Assembly (NCBI RefSeq): GCF_003937945.1
Contig: NZ_RSEC01000062.1
Coordinates: forward strand, 1 to 64,000
Length of the DNA stretch: 64,000 bases
Source of the DNA: Amycolatopsis eburnea
Lineage (GTDB): Bacteria; Actinomycetota; Actinomycetes; Mycobacteriales; Pseudonocardiaceae
Direction of reading: 5' to 3'
Each line of letters opens with the position of its first letter. Positions within the stretch are counted from its first letter, which is position 1. The translations under genes were made by a program, and so were the position numbers. Under the pieces are notes generated by a model. The model worked only from the letters and a program-made list of their open reading frames with translations, did not search any database and was not told the DNA's origin. This document shows, piece after piece, positions 17,292-24,924 of the stretch.

Positions 17292-17692
17292 GCGAAGAGG
17301 AACCCACGGACGGGCCGCGGCTCGCGGAGGAGATCCGCCTGCTCGTCGAGATGGTCGTGGAGAAGGCCGCGCCGTGGCTGGAGGGCGTCGTCGCCGCCGG
17401 GCACGGCGACCCTGACCAGGCGAAACCGGACGGCTCGGCGTGCGGGTGGTGCCCGCTCTGTGCGATCGTCGCGGTGGTGCGGGGTGAGCGACCCGAACTC
17501 GTGGCCCGCGTGCTGGAACAGCTGGCCCAGCTCGTGGCGTTGCTCCGGGCGGTGCTCGCGGACCGCTGGGAACCGGACGAGGGCGTGCACATGCCCGGGT
17601 TCCGGCCCGCGCCGCGGCCCCCGGCGGATGCCGCGGTCTCGGTGCGGGTCCAGCACATCGCCGTCCGCAGGCGTGACGAGTGGGAGAACTGA
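17288..17692 (+). CDS. Conserved hypothetical protein with CGWCPLC motif, Rv2183c-like
   Basis: A 134-residue protein of unknown function. The most notable feature is CGWCPLCAIVAVVRGERPEL near residues 57-75, a CxxCPxC arrangement that could bind zinc or a cluster, followed by a helix LEQLAQLVALLRAVL. The N-terminus is acidic and helical (LAEEIRLLVEMVVEKAAPWLEG). There is no signal peptide. It starts at a GTG that overlaps the ATPase stop and ends one base before the glucokinase GTG, so three genes are coupled. In M. tuberculosis the equivalent position is Rv2183c, also uncharacterised. The coupling suggests it is a partner of the ArsA-like ATPase. Confidence 0.72.
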   Translation: MSEEEPTDGPRLAEEIRLLVEMVVEKAAPWLEGVVAAGHGDPDQAKPDGSACGWCPLCAIVAVVRGERPELVARVLEQLAQLVALLRAVLADRWEPDEGVHMPGFRPAPRPPADAAVSVRVQHIAVRRRDEWEN

Positions 17693-18646
17693 GTGCGGAC
17701 GATAGGGGTGGACGTCGGCGGGACGAGCGTCCGGGCCGGCGTGGTGGACGAGCGCGGCTCCCTGCTCGACACGGCACGCGTCGGGACGCCGAGCGAGGAA
17801 GGCGCCCTCGAGGACGCCATCGCGGGCGTCGTCGAGGACCTGCGCAACCGGCACGACGTGGCCGGGGTGGGCCTGGCCGTGGCCGGGTTCGTGGCCCGCG
17901 ACCGCCGGTCGGTGATGTTCGCACCGCACCTGGCCTGGCGCGGCGCCCCGGTCGCCGATCGCATCGAGAAGCGCGTCGGCCTGCCGGTCCTGCTGGAGCA
18001 CGACGTCAACGCGGCGATGGTCGGCGAGCACCGCTTCGGCGCGGCCCGCGGCGCCCACGTGGCGGCGCTGGTGGCGCTGGGCACGGGCATCGGCGCGGGC
18101 CTGCTGCTGGACGGCAAGCTGTTCCGCGGCGCGTACGGCGTGGCACCGGAACTGGGCCACCTGACGGTGGTCCGCGGCGGCCGGCCCTGCCCGTGCGGCA
18201 AGTACGGCTGCTGGGAGCGTTACTGCAGCGGAACGGCGTTGGCCGCGACGGCGGTGGAGCTGCTGGCGCGGCACCCGGGCCGCTCGACGGTGCTGGCCCC
18301 GCAGGTCGCGGGCGACCCGGGCTCGGTGACGGGACGGCGGGTCGCCGGGGCGGCGCGGGACGGCGACCCGATCGCGCAGCTGGCGATGGCGGAACTGGCC
18401 AAGTGGCTGGGCGAAGGCCTGGCGCTGGTGGCGGACGTGTTCGACCCGGAGATCATCGTGATCGGCGGGGGAGTGTCGGAGTCGGCGCCCCTGTTCCTGG
18501 ACGAGGCGCGCGAGCACTACGCGGGCGCGATCACGGGGGCGCGGCACCGGCCGCTGGCCCGGATCCGCACGGCTCACCTGGGCGACGACACGGCGATCGT
18601 CGGCGCGGCGGCGCTGGCGCTGGAAGCGGCCAAGACCCCGGTCTGA
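17693..18646 (+). CDS. glkA: ROK-family glucokinase
   Basis: A 317-residue ROK sugar kinase. The N-terminal ATP-binding DVGGTSVRAG, the catalytic EHDVNAAM (Asp acts as base), the glucose-binding region LGTGIGAGL and PELGHLTV, and the zinc-binding CPCGKYGCWERYCSG are all present, so it should be an active kinase rather than a ROK repressor; it lacks the N-terminal helix-turn-helix of the repressors. It phosphorylates glucose with ATP to glucose-6-phosphate. It would use the glucose freed by the beta-glucosidase encoded 6 kb upstream. In Streptomyces coelicolor glkA also lies near a fadD gene and related neighbours. Confidence 0.87.
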   Translation: MRTIGVDVGGTSVRAGVVDERGSLLDTARVGTPSEEGALEDAIAGVVEDLRNRHDVAGVGLAVAGFVARDRRSVMFAPHLAWRGAPVADRIEKRVGLPVLLEHDVNAAMVGEHRFGAARGAHVAALVALGTGIGAGLLLDGKLFRGAYGVAPELGHLTVVRGGRPCPCGKYGCWERYCSGTALAATAVELLARHPGRSTVLAPQVAGDPGSVTGRRVAGAARDGDPIAQLAMAELAKWLGEGLALVADVFDPEIIVIGGGVSESAPLFLDEAREHYAGAITGARHRPLARIRTAHLGDDTAIVGAAALALEAAKTPV

Positions 18647-18706
18647 GTCACTCCTCCGGCGGCCGTGGAGAGGTGATCCGCGGCCGACCTGTGACACCCT
18701 GGCTAG

Positions 18707-19552
18707 GTGAGTCCCGCGTCCGCGAGCGTCTTCGTCAAGTGTTCCTGCGGGCACCTGCACTGGGGCCGGTACGGCGCCGCCGGGCTGCTGCTCGTCGATC
18801 CCGCGCGCGGGGTGCTGCTGCAGCGCCGGGCCTGGTGGGTGCACCACGGCCGCACCTGGGCGCTGCCCGGCGGGGCCATCGAGGCGGGCGAAACCGCCCT
18901 CACCGCGGCCGCCCGCGAAGCCTTCGAAGAGGCCTCCGTGCCCGCCGAAGCCTTCCGGACCGTCTCCGCCTCCGTCGTCGACCACGGCGAGTGGAGCTAC
19001 ACCACCGTGCTCGCGCTCGCCGAGGGCGCCGAAGCGCGCGTCGCCAACACCGAGAGCGCGGAGGTGCGCTGGGTGGACCCCGAAGACGTCCCCGGATACC
19101 CCCTGCACCGCGACTTCGCCGCCGCCTGGCCGGACCTGGCCGCGCGCGTCGGGCGCAAGCTCGTCCTCGTCGTCGACGGCGCCAACGTCGTCGGCTCGCG
19201 GCCGGACGGCTGGTGGCGCGACCGGCACGGCGCCGCCGAGCGGCTGCGCGACCAGCTCGCCCGGCTCGCCGAAGCCGGGCTGGCCGACCCGGACGACGCG
19301 TCCGTGACCTGGTGGCCGCGGATCGTGCTGGTCGTCGAGGGCAAGGCCAAGCACGTCACGGGCGTGGCCGGCGTGGAGGTCGTCGCCGCGGACACCGACG
19401 GCGACTCGAAGATCGTCGAGGTCGTCGCGAAGCAGGCCGACGCCCGGATCCTGGTCGCGACGGCCGACCGCGAGCTGAAGCGGCGCGTCGAAGCCCTCGG
19501 CGCGGCGATCCTCGGCCCCGGCACCCTGCGCACCCGGCTCGACGCGCTTTAG
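18707..19552 (+). CDS. NUDIX hydrolase fused to a NYN/YacP-like domain
   Basis: A 281-residue two-domain protein. Residues about 18-145 are a NUDIX domain: GGAIEAGETALTAAAREAFEEASVP matches the Nudix box GX5EX7REUXEEXGU, with the substitution of the last glycine region typical of some members. Residues about 150-281 start with LVLVVDGANVVGSRPDGWWRD and continue with acidic residues in DTDGDSKIVEVV and ATADRELKRRV, a PIN/NYN-like nuclease layout. The N-terminal CSCGHLHWG may bind zinc. Likely a nucleotide-cleaning or RNA-processing enzyme; reaction unknown. It ends overlapping the convergent YbdK-type gene by four bases. GTG start, probably leaderless. Confidence 0.75.
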   Translation: MSPASASVFVKCSCGHLHWGRYGAAGLLLVDPARGVLLQRRAWWVHHGRTWALPGGAIEAGETALTAAAREAFEEASVPAEAFRTVSASVVDHGEWSYTTVLALAEGAEARVANTESAEVRWVDPEDVPGYPLHRDFAAAWPDLAARVGRKLVLVVDGANVVGSRPDGWWRDRHGAAERLRDQLARLAEAGLADPDDASVTWWPRIVLVVEGKAKHVTGVAGVEVVAADTDGDSKIVEVVAKQADARILVATADRELKRRVEALGAAILGPGTLRTRLDAL

Positions 19553-20688
19553 TCCTTCGGGATGCCGTCGCGCATCTCGGCGACCAGCGACGCCATCACG
19601 GCCTTGAGGCTGCCCTTGTGCGCCTCGGCGACCGCCCGCTGCCGCCGGTAGCTCGGCCCGTGCTCCAGGATCGTTTCGACGTCACGCAGCTCGGCAACGC
19701 AGTCCAGCCGCCGCGCCACCGGCTCCAGCCGGTCGAGCAGGTCGGCGATGTCGTCGGTGACCAGCCGCTCGCGCCCAGCCGCGTCCAGGATGACGATCGC
19801 GTCGGTGCCGTAGCGGGCCGCGCGCCACTTGTTCTCCTGGACGTGCCACGGCGGCAGCGTCGGCAGGATCTCGCCGTCGTCGAGGCGCTGGCTGAAGTCG
19901 TCGACCAAGCACTGCGTCAGCGCCGCGATCGCGCCGACCTCCAGCAGCGTCGGCAGCCCGTCGCAGACGCGCATCTCGATCGTGCCCAGGTGCGGGGCCG
20001 GCCGGATGTCCCAGCGGATCTCCGAGAAGTGGTCGATCACGCCGGTGGTGAACATGTCGTCGACGTAGTTCTCCAGCTCCGCCCACTTCCGGAACTGGAA
20101 CGGCAGCCCGGCCGTCGGCAGCTGCTGGAACATCAGCGCCCGGTTCGAGGCGTACCCGGTGTCCTCGGCGCCCCAGTACGGCGACGATGCCGACAGCGCC
20201 TGCAGGTGCGGCGCGTAGTTGAGCAGCGCGTCGAGGATCGGCAGCACCTTCTCGCGGTGGTCGACCCCGACGTGCACGTGGACGCCGTAGATCAGCATCT
20301 GGCGGCCCCACCACTGGGTCCGGTCGATCAGCTTCGCGTAGCGCTCCTTGTCGGTGACCTTCTGCTGGTACCAGTTCGAAAACGGGTGCGTCCCGGCCGA
20401 GAACATCTCCACGCCGAGCGGGTCGGTGACGCCGTGCACGACGTCGAGCGACCCGTTCAGGTCGGCCTTGACCTCGGCGATCGTGTCGCAGACGCCGGTG
20501 ATGATCTCGATGGTGTTGAGCAGCAGCTCCTGCTTGATCTTCGGGTGCTCGGCGGCGCCGTCGGGCCGGACCGCTTCGAGGATCCGTTCCGCCACCGAAG
20601 ACAGCTCGCCGCTGCGGCGGTCGACCAGGCCGAGCTCCCACTCCGCGCCGACGGTCGATCGCCGCGAAGGGCTGAAATCGATGCGCAT
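19549..20688 (-). CDS. ybdK: Carboxylate-amine ligase, glutamate-cysteine ligase type 2 (YbdK)
   Basis: A 379-residue GCS2-family enzyme. The ATP-grasp-like core begins with STVGAEWELGLVD, the glutamate-binding and metal residues lie in KQELLLNTIEIITGVC and YGVHVHVGVDHREKVLP, and a C-terminal arginine-rich helix ends the protein. E. coli YbdK has weak gamma-glutamylcysteine synthetase activity; actinobacteria make mycothiol rather than glutathione, so the real substrate is probably another amine. It is followed 12 bases upstream on the same strand by a membrane protein gene and an esterase gene, suggesting a three-gene operon reading leftward. Confidence 0.82.
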   Translation of the reverse strand: MRIDFSPSRRSTVGAEWELGLVDRRSGELSSVAERILEAVRPDGAAEHPKIKQELLLNTIEIITGVCDTIAEVKADLNGSLDVVHGVTDPLGVEMFSAGTHPFSNWYQQKVTDKERYAKLIDRTQWWGRQMLIYGVHVHVGVDHREKVLPILDALLNYAPHLQALSASSPYWGAEDTGYASNRALMFQQLPTAGLPFQFRKWAELENYVDDMFTTGVIDHFSEIRWDIRPAPHLGTIEMRVCDGLPTLLEVGAIAALTQCLVDDFSQRLDDGEILPTLPPWHVQENKWRAARYGTDAIVILDAAGRERLVTDDIADLLDRLEPVARRLDCVAELRDVETILEHGPSYRRQRAVAEAHKGSLKAVMASLVAEMRDGIPKD

Positions 20689-20700
20689 CGCCGTGACGCG

Positions 20701-21207
20701 TCAGACCTGGGCGCCGTTGCTGGGATCGGCGCCGGGCGGCGGTCCCTGCCGGACGCGGAGCAGCAGGAGCGCGATCGCCGTCGCGAGCGCGAGGATGCCG
20801 AGCGGGGTCGCCACCGTCGGGCCGACGCCGATCGCGCCGGGCAGGATCAGCAGGAACAGCCCGGCCAGGAACAGCAGCAGGATGAGGAACGCGCCCATCT
20901 TGGGCCGCGGCAGCGGCGGCGGCTCCGGCGGGATGTAGTGCTCGTCGTCGTCCGCGGGGTCGTCGGAGAACATCGTGGTGTCCCACGACGTGCCGCCGGA
21001 GCGCCAGCCGGGCTCGGGCGGGGCGGGGTCCGCGGCCGGCGGCTCGACGGGCCGTTCCGGCGTCTTCCGCGACTCGGTCGCCGTGCCCGTCTGCGGCGTG
21101 TCGGCGGTGTCGTCCTCCGGGAGCCCGAAGCCGTCGGCCCGCAGGTCGGCGACGATCTCGGCGAACGTCGCGTCGACGTCCTCCGGCCCGTCCTTCCCGC
21201 GGCTCAT
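20701..21207 (-). CDS. Hypothetical membrane protein with proline-rich cytosolic arm
   Basis: A 168-residue protein. The first 100 residues are acidic and proline-rich (FAEIVADLRADGFGLPEDD, then EPPPLPRPK) without a signal peptide. Two adjacent hydrophobic segments, about residues 106-128 and 134-151, make a hairpin in the membrane. A short basic and proline-rich tail ends it. I do not recognise a named family; similar small two-span proteins lie at the same place in related actinobacteria. Its ATG overlaps the esterase stop by four bases and the YbdK-type gene follows, so all three are one transcription unit. Confidence 0.65.
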   Translation of the reverse strand: MSRGKDGPEDVDATFAEIVADLRADGFGLPEDDTADTPQTGTATESRKTPERPVEPPAADPAPPEPGWRSGGTSWDTTMFSDDPADDDEHYIPPEPPPLPRPKMGAFLILLLFLAGLFLLILPGAIGVGPTVATPLGILALATAIALLLLRVRQGPPPGADPSNGAQV

Positions 21208-21971
21208 GCGGTCTCCTCAGGCTGTGCGGCGTGCGCCTTCGCGAACTCGACGCTACGCGAAAAGATGACCTCGGCGTCGTTGTCCTGCGTCGCCACGTGG
21301 TAGCTGTTCTCCAGCACGACCTCCGTGACGTCGGTGCTCGAGACGCCCTTCAGGACCAGCTGCGAGTTCACCGGCTCGACGACGTGGTCCACCGACGAGT
21401 GCAGCAGCAGCACCGGCTGCGTGACCTTGCCCAGGTCCGCGCGCACGACCGCCCACAGCTTCGCCAGGCTCGCGGCGGCGCGCACCGGGGTGCGCGGGTA
21501 GGCCAGCTCCGTCTCGCCCGGCTTCTTGATGTCGTTCGCGATCGCCGGCACCGACGGCACGATCCGGCCCAGCACCGGCAGCAGCCGCGTGTCCCACTTC
21601 AGCCGCGTCACCGACGGGTTGACCAGGACGATCCCGGCGATCCGGTCGCCGAACTCCTCGGCGAGGCGCAGGGTGAGCGTGCCGCCCATGGAGAGGCCGC
21701 CGACGAAGACCGTCTTGCACGCCGAGAGCAGCTCGAGGAGCGCTTCGCGGACCGTGCCGTACCAGTCTTCCCACGTCGTGCGGTTGAGGTCCGGCCAGCG
21801 GGTGCCGTGGCCGGGCAGGAGCGGGCAGCGCACGGTGAACCCGGCGCCGGCCAGGTGATCACCCCAGGCCCGCATGCTCGCCGGGGTACCGGTGAACCCG
21901 TGGCAGAGCAGGAACCCGATCTCGGCCGAACCGGTGTGGCCGAACGGTTCCGCGCCGGCGAGCACGCCCAT
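21204..21971 (-). CDS. Alpha/beta hydrolase, carboxylesterase-like
   Basis: A 255-residue alpha/beta-fold hydrolase. The oxyanion-hole motif is LLCHGFTGTP, the nucleophile elbow is GGLSMGG (serine in GLSMG, the carboxylesterase and monoacylglycerol-lipase form), the acid is in HSSVDHVV and the histidine in ENSYHVAT near the C-terminus. Length and motifs match bacterial carboxylesterase Est30/YvaK-type enzymes that hydrolyse short acyl esters. I took the second in-frame ATG, preceded by GGAAGG; a start twelve codons earlier is possible. No signal peptide, so it acts in the cytosol. It is divergent from the acyltransferase gene. Confidence 0.8.
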   Translation of the reverse strand: MGVLAGAEPFGHTGSAEIGFLLCHGFTGTPASMRAWGDHLAGAGFTVRCPLLPGHGTRWPDLNRTTWEDWYGTVREALLELLSACKTVFVGGLSMGGTLTLRLAEEFGDRIAGIVLVNPSVTRLKWDTRLLPVLGRIVPSVPAIANDIKKPGETELAYPRTPVRAAASLAKLWAVVRADLGKVTQPVLLLHSSVDHVVEPVNSQLVLKGVSSTDVTEVVLENSYHVATQDNDAEVIFSRSVEFAKAHAAQPEETA

Positions 21972-22180
21972 GCGATCGCCTTCCGTGTGAGCGGTGGATC
22001 CGTCCATGCTCTCACGGCTCGCGGGCGTTGTGGGGCTCCGCCCGGGCCCGGAATTCGCTGTGAGATCGATCGCTGCCCGCCGGTAACCGGGTGGTCTCCG
22101 TTGTGCGGCGGGCACCCGGGTTCGTAGGCTGTCCGGCGCGGGTGAATGGGGCTGAGCTGCGATGGAGGACTGAGGCACCG

Positions 22181-22942
22181 GTGCTGTACTGGCTCATGAA
22201 GTGGGTATTCATCGGACCGCTGCTCAAGACGCTGTGGCCGACGAAGGTCGTCGGCGCGGAGAACATCCCCGAAACCGGCGGCGCGATCCTCGCCGGCAAC
22301 CACCTGGCGGTCGCGGACTCGTTCTTCATGCCGCTGCGGGTCAAGCGCAAGGTCACCTTCCCGGCGAAGTCCGAGTACTTCACCGAGCCCGGCTTCAAGG
22401 GCCTGCTCAAGAAGTGGTTCTTCACCGGCGTCGGCCAGTTCCCCATCGACCGCTCCGGCGGCAACGCCGCCCAGGCCGCGCTCGACACCGCGACCCGCCT
22501 GGTCAAGGACGGCCACCTGCTCGGCATCTACCCCGAGGGCACCCGCTCCCCGGACGGCCGCCTGTACAAGGGCAAGACCGGCGTCGCCCGCATCGCGCTG
22601 GAGTCCGGCGGCGTCGTCGTCCCGGTGGCGATGATCGGCACGGACAAGGTCAACCCGATCGGCTCCCGGATGTGGTGGCCCCGCCGCCTCGAGGTCCGCT
22701 TCGGCAAGCCGCTGGACTTCTCGCGCTACGAAGGCCTCGCGGGCGACCGGTTCATCGAGCGGTCGATCACCGACGAGATCATGTACGCGCTGATGGAGCT
22801 GTCCGGCCAGGAGTACGTCGACATCTACGCGGCGAAGGCCAAGGAGCTGCTGGCCGCCGAGGCCGCCGGGGTCAAGCCCAAGGTGCCGGCCCAGCCCGCC
22901 TCCCGCGACGCGGCCCGGGTGCCGGATTCCAAGGTCGGCTGA
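22181..22942 (+). CDS. plsC: 1-acyl-sn-glycerol-3-phosphate acyltransferase (PlsC), Rv2182c-like
   Basis: A 253-residue PlsC-family acyltransferase. Catalytic motif I is NHLAVADSF (the HX4D form), motif II is GQFPIDRSGG, motif III YPEGTRSPDG binds the phosphate of glycerol-3-phosphate, and motif IV is VVPVAMIG. A hydrophobic N-terminal segment (LYWLMKWVFIGPLL) anchors it to the membrane. It adds the second acyl chain to lysophosphatidate in phospholipid synthesis. The GTG was chosen because GAGG precedes it by five bases and the frame upstream is Gly/Arg-rich and unconserved. The equivalent M. tuberculosis gene is Rv2182c. The exoribonuclease gene follows 20 bases on. Confidence 0.84.
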   Translation: MLYWLMKWVFIGPLLKTLWPTKVVGAENIPETGGAILAGNHLAVADSFFMPLRVKRKVTFPAKSEYFTEPGFKGLLKKWFFTGVGQFPIDRSGGNAAQAALDTATRLVKDGHLLGIYPEGTRSPDGRLYKGKTGVARIALESGGVVVPVAMIGTDKVNPIGSRMWWPRRLEVRFGKPLDFSRYEGLAGDRFIERSITDEIMYALMELSGQEYVDIYAAKAKELLAAEAAGVKPKVPAQPASRDAARVPDSKVG

Positions 22943-22950
22943 CCCACTAC

Positions 22951-22956
22951 TACTGT
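22951..22956 (+). promoter_or_regulatory. Candidate -10 box of a leaderless promoter
   Basis: TACTGT stands six bases before the GTG of the exoribonuclease gene, within the 20-base gap after the acyltransferase. No ribosome-binding site is present, so this gene can probably be expressed on its own leaderless transcript. Confidence 0.45.
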
Positions 22957-22962
22957 TCACCA

Positions 22963-23451
22963 GTGCGTTTTTTCTACGACACCGAGTTCATCGAAGACGG
23001 CGTGACGATCGACCTGGTCTCCATCGGTGTCGTCGACGAGCGGGGCCGCGAGTTCTACGCGGTCTCGACGGAGTTCGACCCGGACCGCGCCGGGCCGTGG
23101 GTCCGGGACAACGTGCTGGACAAGCTCCCGTCGCCGGCGGACAAGGCGTGGCGCAGCCGCGAGAAGATCCGCGCCGACCTGCTGGAGTTCTTCGGCAAGC
23201 CCCCGGGCGGCATCGAGCTGTGGGCCTGGTTCGCGGCGTACGACCACGTGGCGCTGGCCCAGCTGTGGGGCCCGATGCCGGCCCTGCCCCGCCAGCTGCC
23301 GCGGTTCACTCGTGATCTGCGGCAGCGGTGGGAGGACGCCGGAAAGCCGAAGCTCCCGGCGGCCCCCACCGACCAGCACGACGCGCTGGCGGACGCGAAG
23401 CACAACCTGGCGCGCTGGGAAGTCATCGAGGAGTACTTCCCGCGCCGCTGA
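22963..23451 (+). CDS. 3'-5' exoribonuclease, Rv2179c family
   Basis: A 162-residue RNase of the Rv2179c (RNase AS) type, a DEDDh-like exonuclease that trims RNA ending in adenosine. The N-terminal MRFFYDTEFIEDG carries catalytic Asp6 and Glu8; WAWFAAYDHVAL holds the third acidic residue; HDALADAKHNL near the C-terminus supplies the conserved His and Asp. The protein aligns by eye almost end to end with Rv2179c. It is placed as in M. tuberculosis, between the acyltransferase and the DAHP synthase gene, with the latter convergent. Start is GTG. Confidence 0.88.
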   Translation: MRFFYDTEFIEDGVTIDLVSIGVVDERGREFYAVSTEFDPDRAGPWVRDNVLDKLPSPADKAWRSREKIRADLLEFFGKPPGGIELWAWFAAYDHVALAQLWGPMPALPRQLPRFTRDLRQRWEDAGKPKLPAAPTDQHDALADAKHNLARWEVIEEYFPRR

Positions 23452-23560
23452 CCGCGCCCCGGAATCCCCCGCGAGCGGCGCCGCCCGGCCGCCGGGGGCC
23501 CGGAATTGTCGGTGCTGCCCGGTAACGTCAAAACCGGGGGACCCCCAGGCCGGGGACCTC

Positions 23561-24643
23561 TCAGCGGCGCGCCCGGACCGCCGCGGCCAGCTCGTCCAGC
23601 AGCGGGGCCGTGTCGTCCCACGCCAGGCACGCGTCGGTGATCGACTGCCCGTAGGTCAGCTCCTCCGCGCGCCCCAGCGCGAGGTCCTGCCGCCCGCCGG
23701 CCAGGAAGCTCTCCATCATCAGGCCGGAAATCCCGCGCTCGCCGGATGCGATCCGCGCGGCCAGCTCGCGCACCACCGCGCCCTGCCGGACGTGGTCCTT
23801 GCCGCTGTTGCCGTGCGAAGCGTCGATGATCAGCCGCTCCGGCAGCCCGGACTTCGCCAGCCGGGCGAGGGCATCCGCAACGGAAGCGGCGTCGTAGTTC
23901 GGGCCCGCGTTGTGGCCGCGCAGGATGACGTGGCAGTCCGGGTTGCCCGACGTCGTCAGCAGCGCCGCGAGGCCGTCGGTGTTGATGCCGGGGAAGACGT
24001 GGCTCGCGGCCGCCGCGCGGGTCGCGTCGATCGCCACCTGGACGTCGCCCTCCGTCGAGTTCTTGATGCCCACCGGCATCGACAGGGCGCTGCACAGCTG
24101 GCGGTGCACCTGGCTCGCCGCCGTGCGCGCGCCGATCGAGCCCCACGTGACGATGTCGGCGATGAACTGCGGCGTGATCGGGTCGAGGAACTCGCAGCCG
24201 ACCGGCAGGCCGAGCGCGGACACGTCGAGCAGCAGCTTCCGCGCCAGCCGCAGGCCCTTGTTGACGGCGAACGTGCCGTCCAGGTCCGGGTCGTTGATCA
24301 GGCCCTTCCAGCCCAGCGTCGTGCGCGGCTTCTCGAAGTACACGCGCATCACGACGTGGATGTCTTCGCGCAGCTCTTCGGCCTTCGCGGCCAGCCGGCG
24401 GGCGTAGTCGAGGGCCGCCTCGGGGTCGTGCACCGAGCACGGGCCGACGATGACGAGCAGGCGGTCGTCGCGGCCCTCGAGGATGTCGACGGTCTCGGCG
24501 CGCCCGTGCCGCACGACCTTGGCGACGGCGGCGTCGACCGGATGGTCTTCGCGCAGCAGCGCGGGCGAAATGAGCGGGCTGATCGACGTGGTGCGCGCGG
24601 CGTCGAGGTCACCGATGGTGGCGGGGCCGGCGGAGAGCGTCAT
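23561..24643 (-). CDS. aroG: 3-deoxy-7-phosphoheptulonate (DAHP) synthase, class I
   Basis: A 360-residue DAHP synthase of the E. coli AroF/G/H type, which condenses phosphoenolpyruvate and erythrose-4-phosphate in the first step of aromatic amino-acid synthesis. Recognisable are the PEP-binding GPCSVHDPEAALDYA, RVYFEKPRTTLGWKG, EFLDPITPQ, GARTAASQVHR, and the metal-binding residues in IDASHGNSGK and MMESFL. In M. tuberculosis the syntenic gene (Rv2178c) is a class II enzyme with a different sequence, so the position has kept the function but not the protein family. Expression is probably attenuated, because an upstream leader peptide carries four adjacent aromatic residues. ATG start with AAGGAAC upstream. 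Confidence 0.88.
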   Translation of the reverse strand: MTLSAGPATIGDLDAARTTSISPLISPALLREDHPVDAAVAKVVRHGRAETVDILEGRDDRLLVIVGPCSVHDPEAALDYARRLAAKAEELREDIHVVMRVYFEKPRTTLGWKGLINDPDLDGTFAVNKGLRLARKLLLDVSALGLPVGCEFLDPITPQFIADIVTWGSIGARTAASQVHRQLCSALSMPVGIKNSTEGDVQVAIDATRAAAASHVFPGINTDGLAALLTTSGNPDCHVILRGHNAGPNYDAASVADALARLAKSGLPERLIIDASHGNSGKDHVRQGAVVRELAARIASGERGISGLMMESFLAGGRQDLALGRAEELTYGQSITDACLAWDDTAPLLDELAAAVRARR

Positions 24644-24689
24644 GGCGGGGGTGTTCCTTCCTGGTGGACACCGACCCGCGGGGGACTCG

Positions 24690-24715
24690 CCGAGCCGGTG
24701 GGAAATCCGGCTCGG
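24690..24715 (-). terminator. Attenuator-like hairpin in the aroG leader
   Basis: On the transcribed strand CCGAGCCGG and CCGGCTCGG make a perfect 9-bp stem with an 8-base loop (ATTTCCCA). It begins eight bases after the leader-peptide stop and ends 46 bases before the aroG start. No U-tract follows. CCCACC in the loop and 3' arm can pair with GGTGGG in leader codons 12-14 (24748-24753), which would break the hairpin. This is the alternative pairing expected of ribosome-mediated attenuation. Confidence 0.65.
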
Positions 24716-24723
24716 GGTGGTGG

Positions 24724-24789
24724 TCAGCGCAGGTTCACGCCGCCGTGCCCACCCGGGGCCGGCTTCGTAAACCAGAAATAGCGCTGCAC
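24724..24789 (-). CDS. Aromatic leader peptide of the DAHP synthase gene (21 residues)
   Basis: The frame runs GTG CAG CGC TAT TTC TGG TTT and encodes MQRYFWFTKPAPG followed by GHGGVNLR and a TGA stop. Residues 4-7 are Tyr-Phe-Trp-Phe, covering all three aromatic amino acids made by the pathway that aroG starts. Chance is unlikely in this GC-rich setting, where TAT and TTT codons are rare. The stop precedes an attenuator-like hairpin. A TACCTT box six bases before the GTG suggests leaderless translation. By analogy with trp and aro attenuators described in actinobacteria, ribosome stalling at residues 4-7 when aromatic tRNAs are uncharged would let codons 12-14 pair with the hairpin and keep aroG on. 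Confidence 0.72.
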   Translation of the reverse strand: MQRYFWFTKPAPGGHGGVNLR

Positions 24790-24795
24790 GGCGCC

Positions 24796-24801
24796 AAGGT
24801 A
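24796..24801 (-). promoter_or_regulatory. Candidate -10 box for the aroG leader transcript
   Basis: TACCTT on the minus strand lies six bases before the leader-peptide GTG. A clear -35 is not seen. Confidence 0.45.
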
Positions 24802-24924
24802 GCACACGCCGGGCGCGGACCGATTCGGCAGGTGGTACGGGCTGCACCGATCAAGACGAGAGCCGCTACTCTGGCGGACGACGAAATGTGACTGTCATCT
24901 CCAGAGAACAGACGGAGGCTTCTC

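Noticed and set aside
16613..19354. A 913-codon minus-strand frame opposite ATPase, glucokinase and NUDIX genes
   Set aside because: Composition is repetitive and domainless, and real genes with catalytic motifs lie on the other strand.
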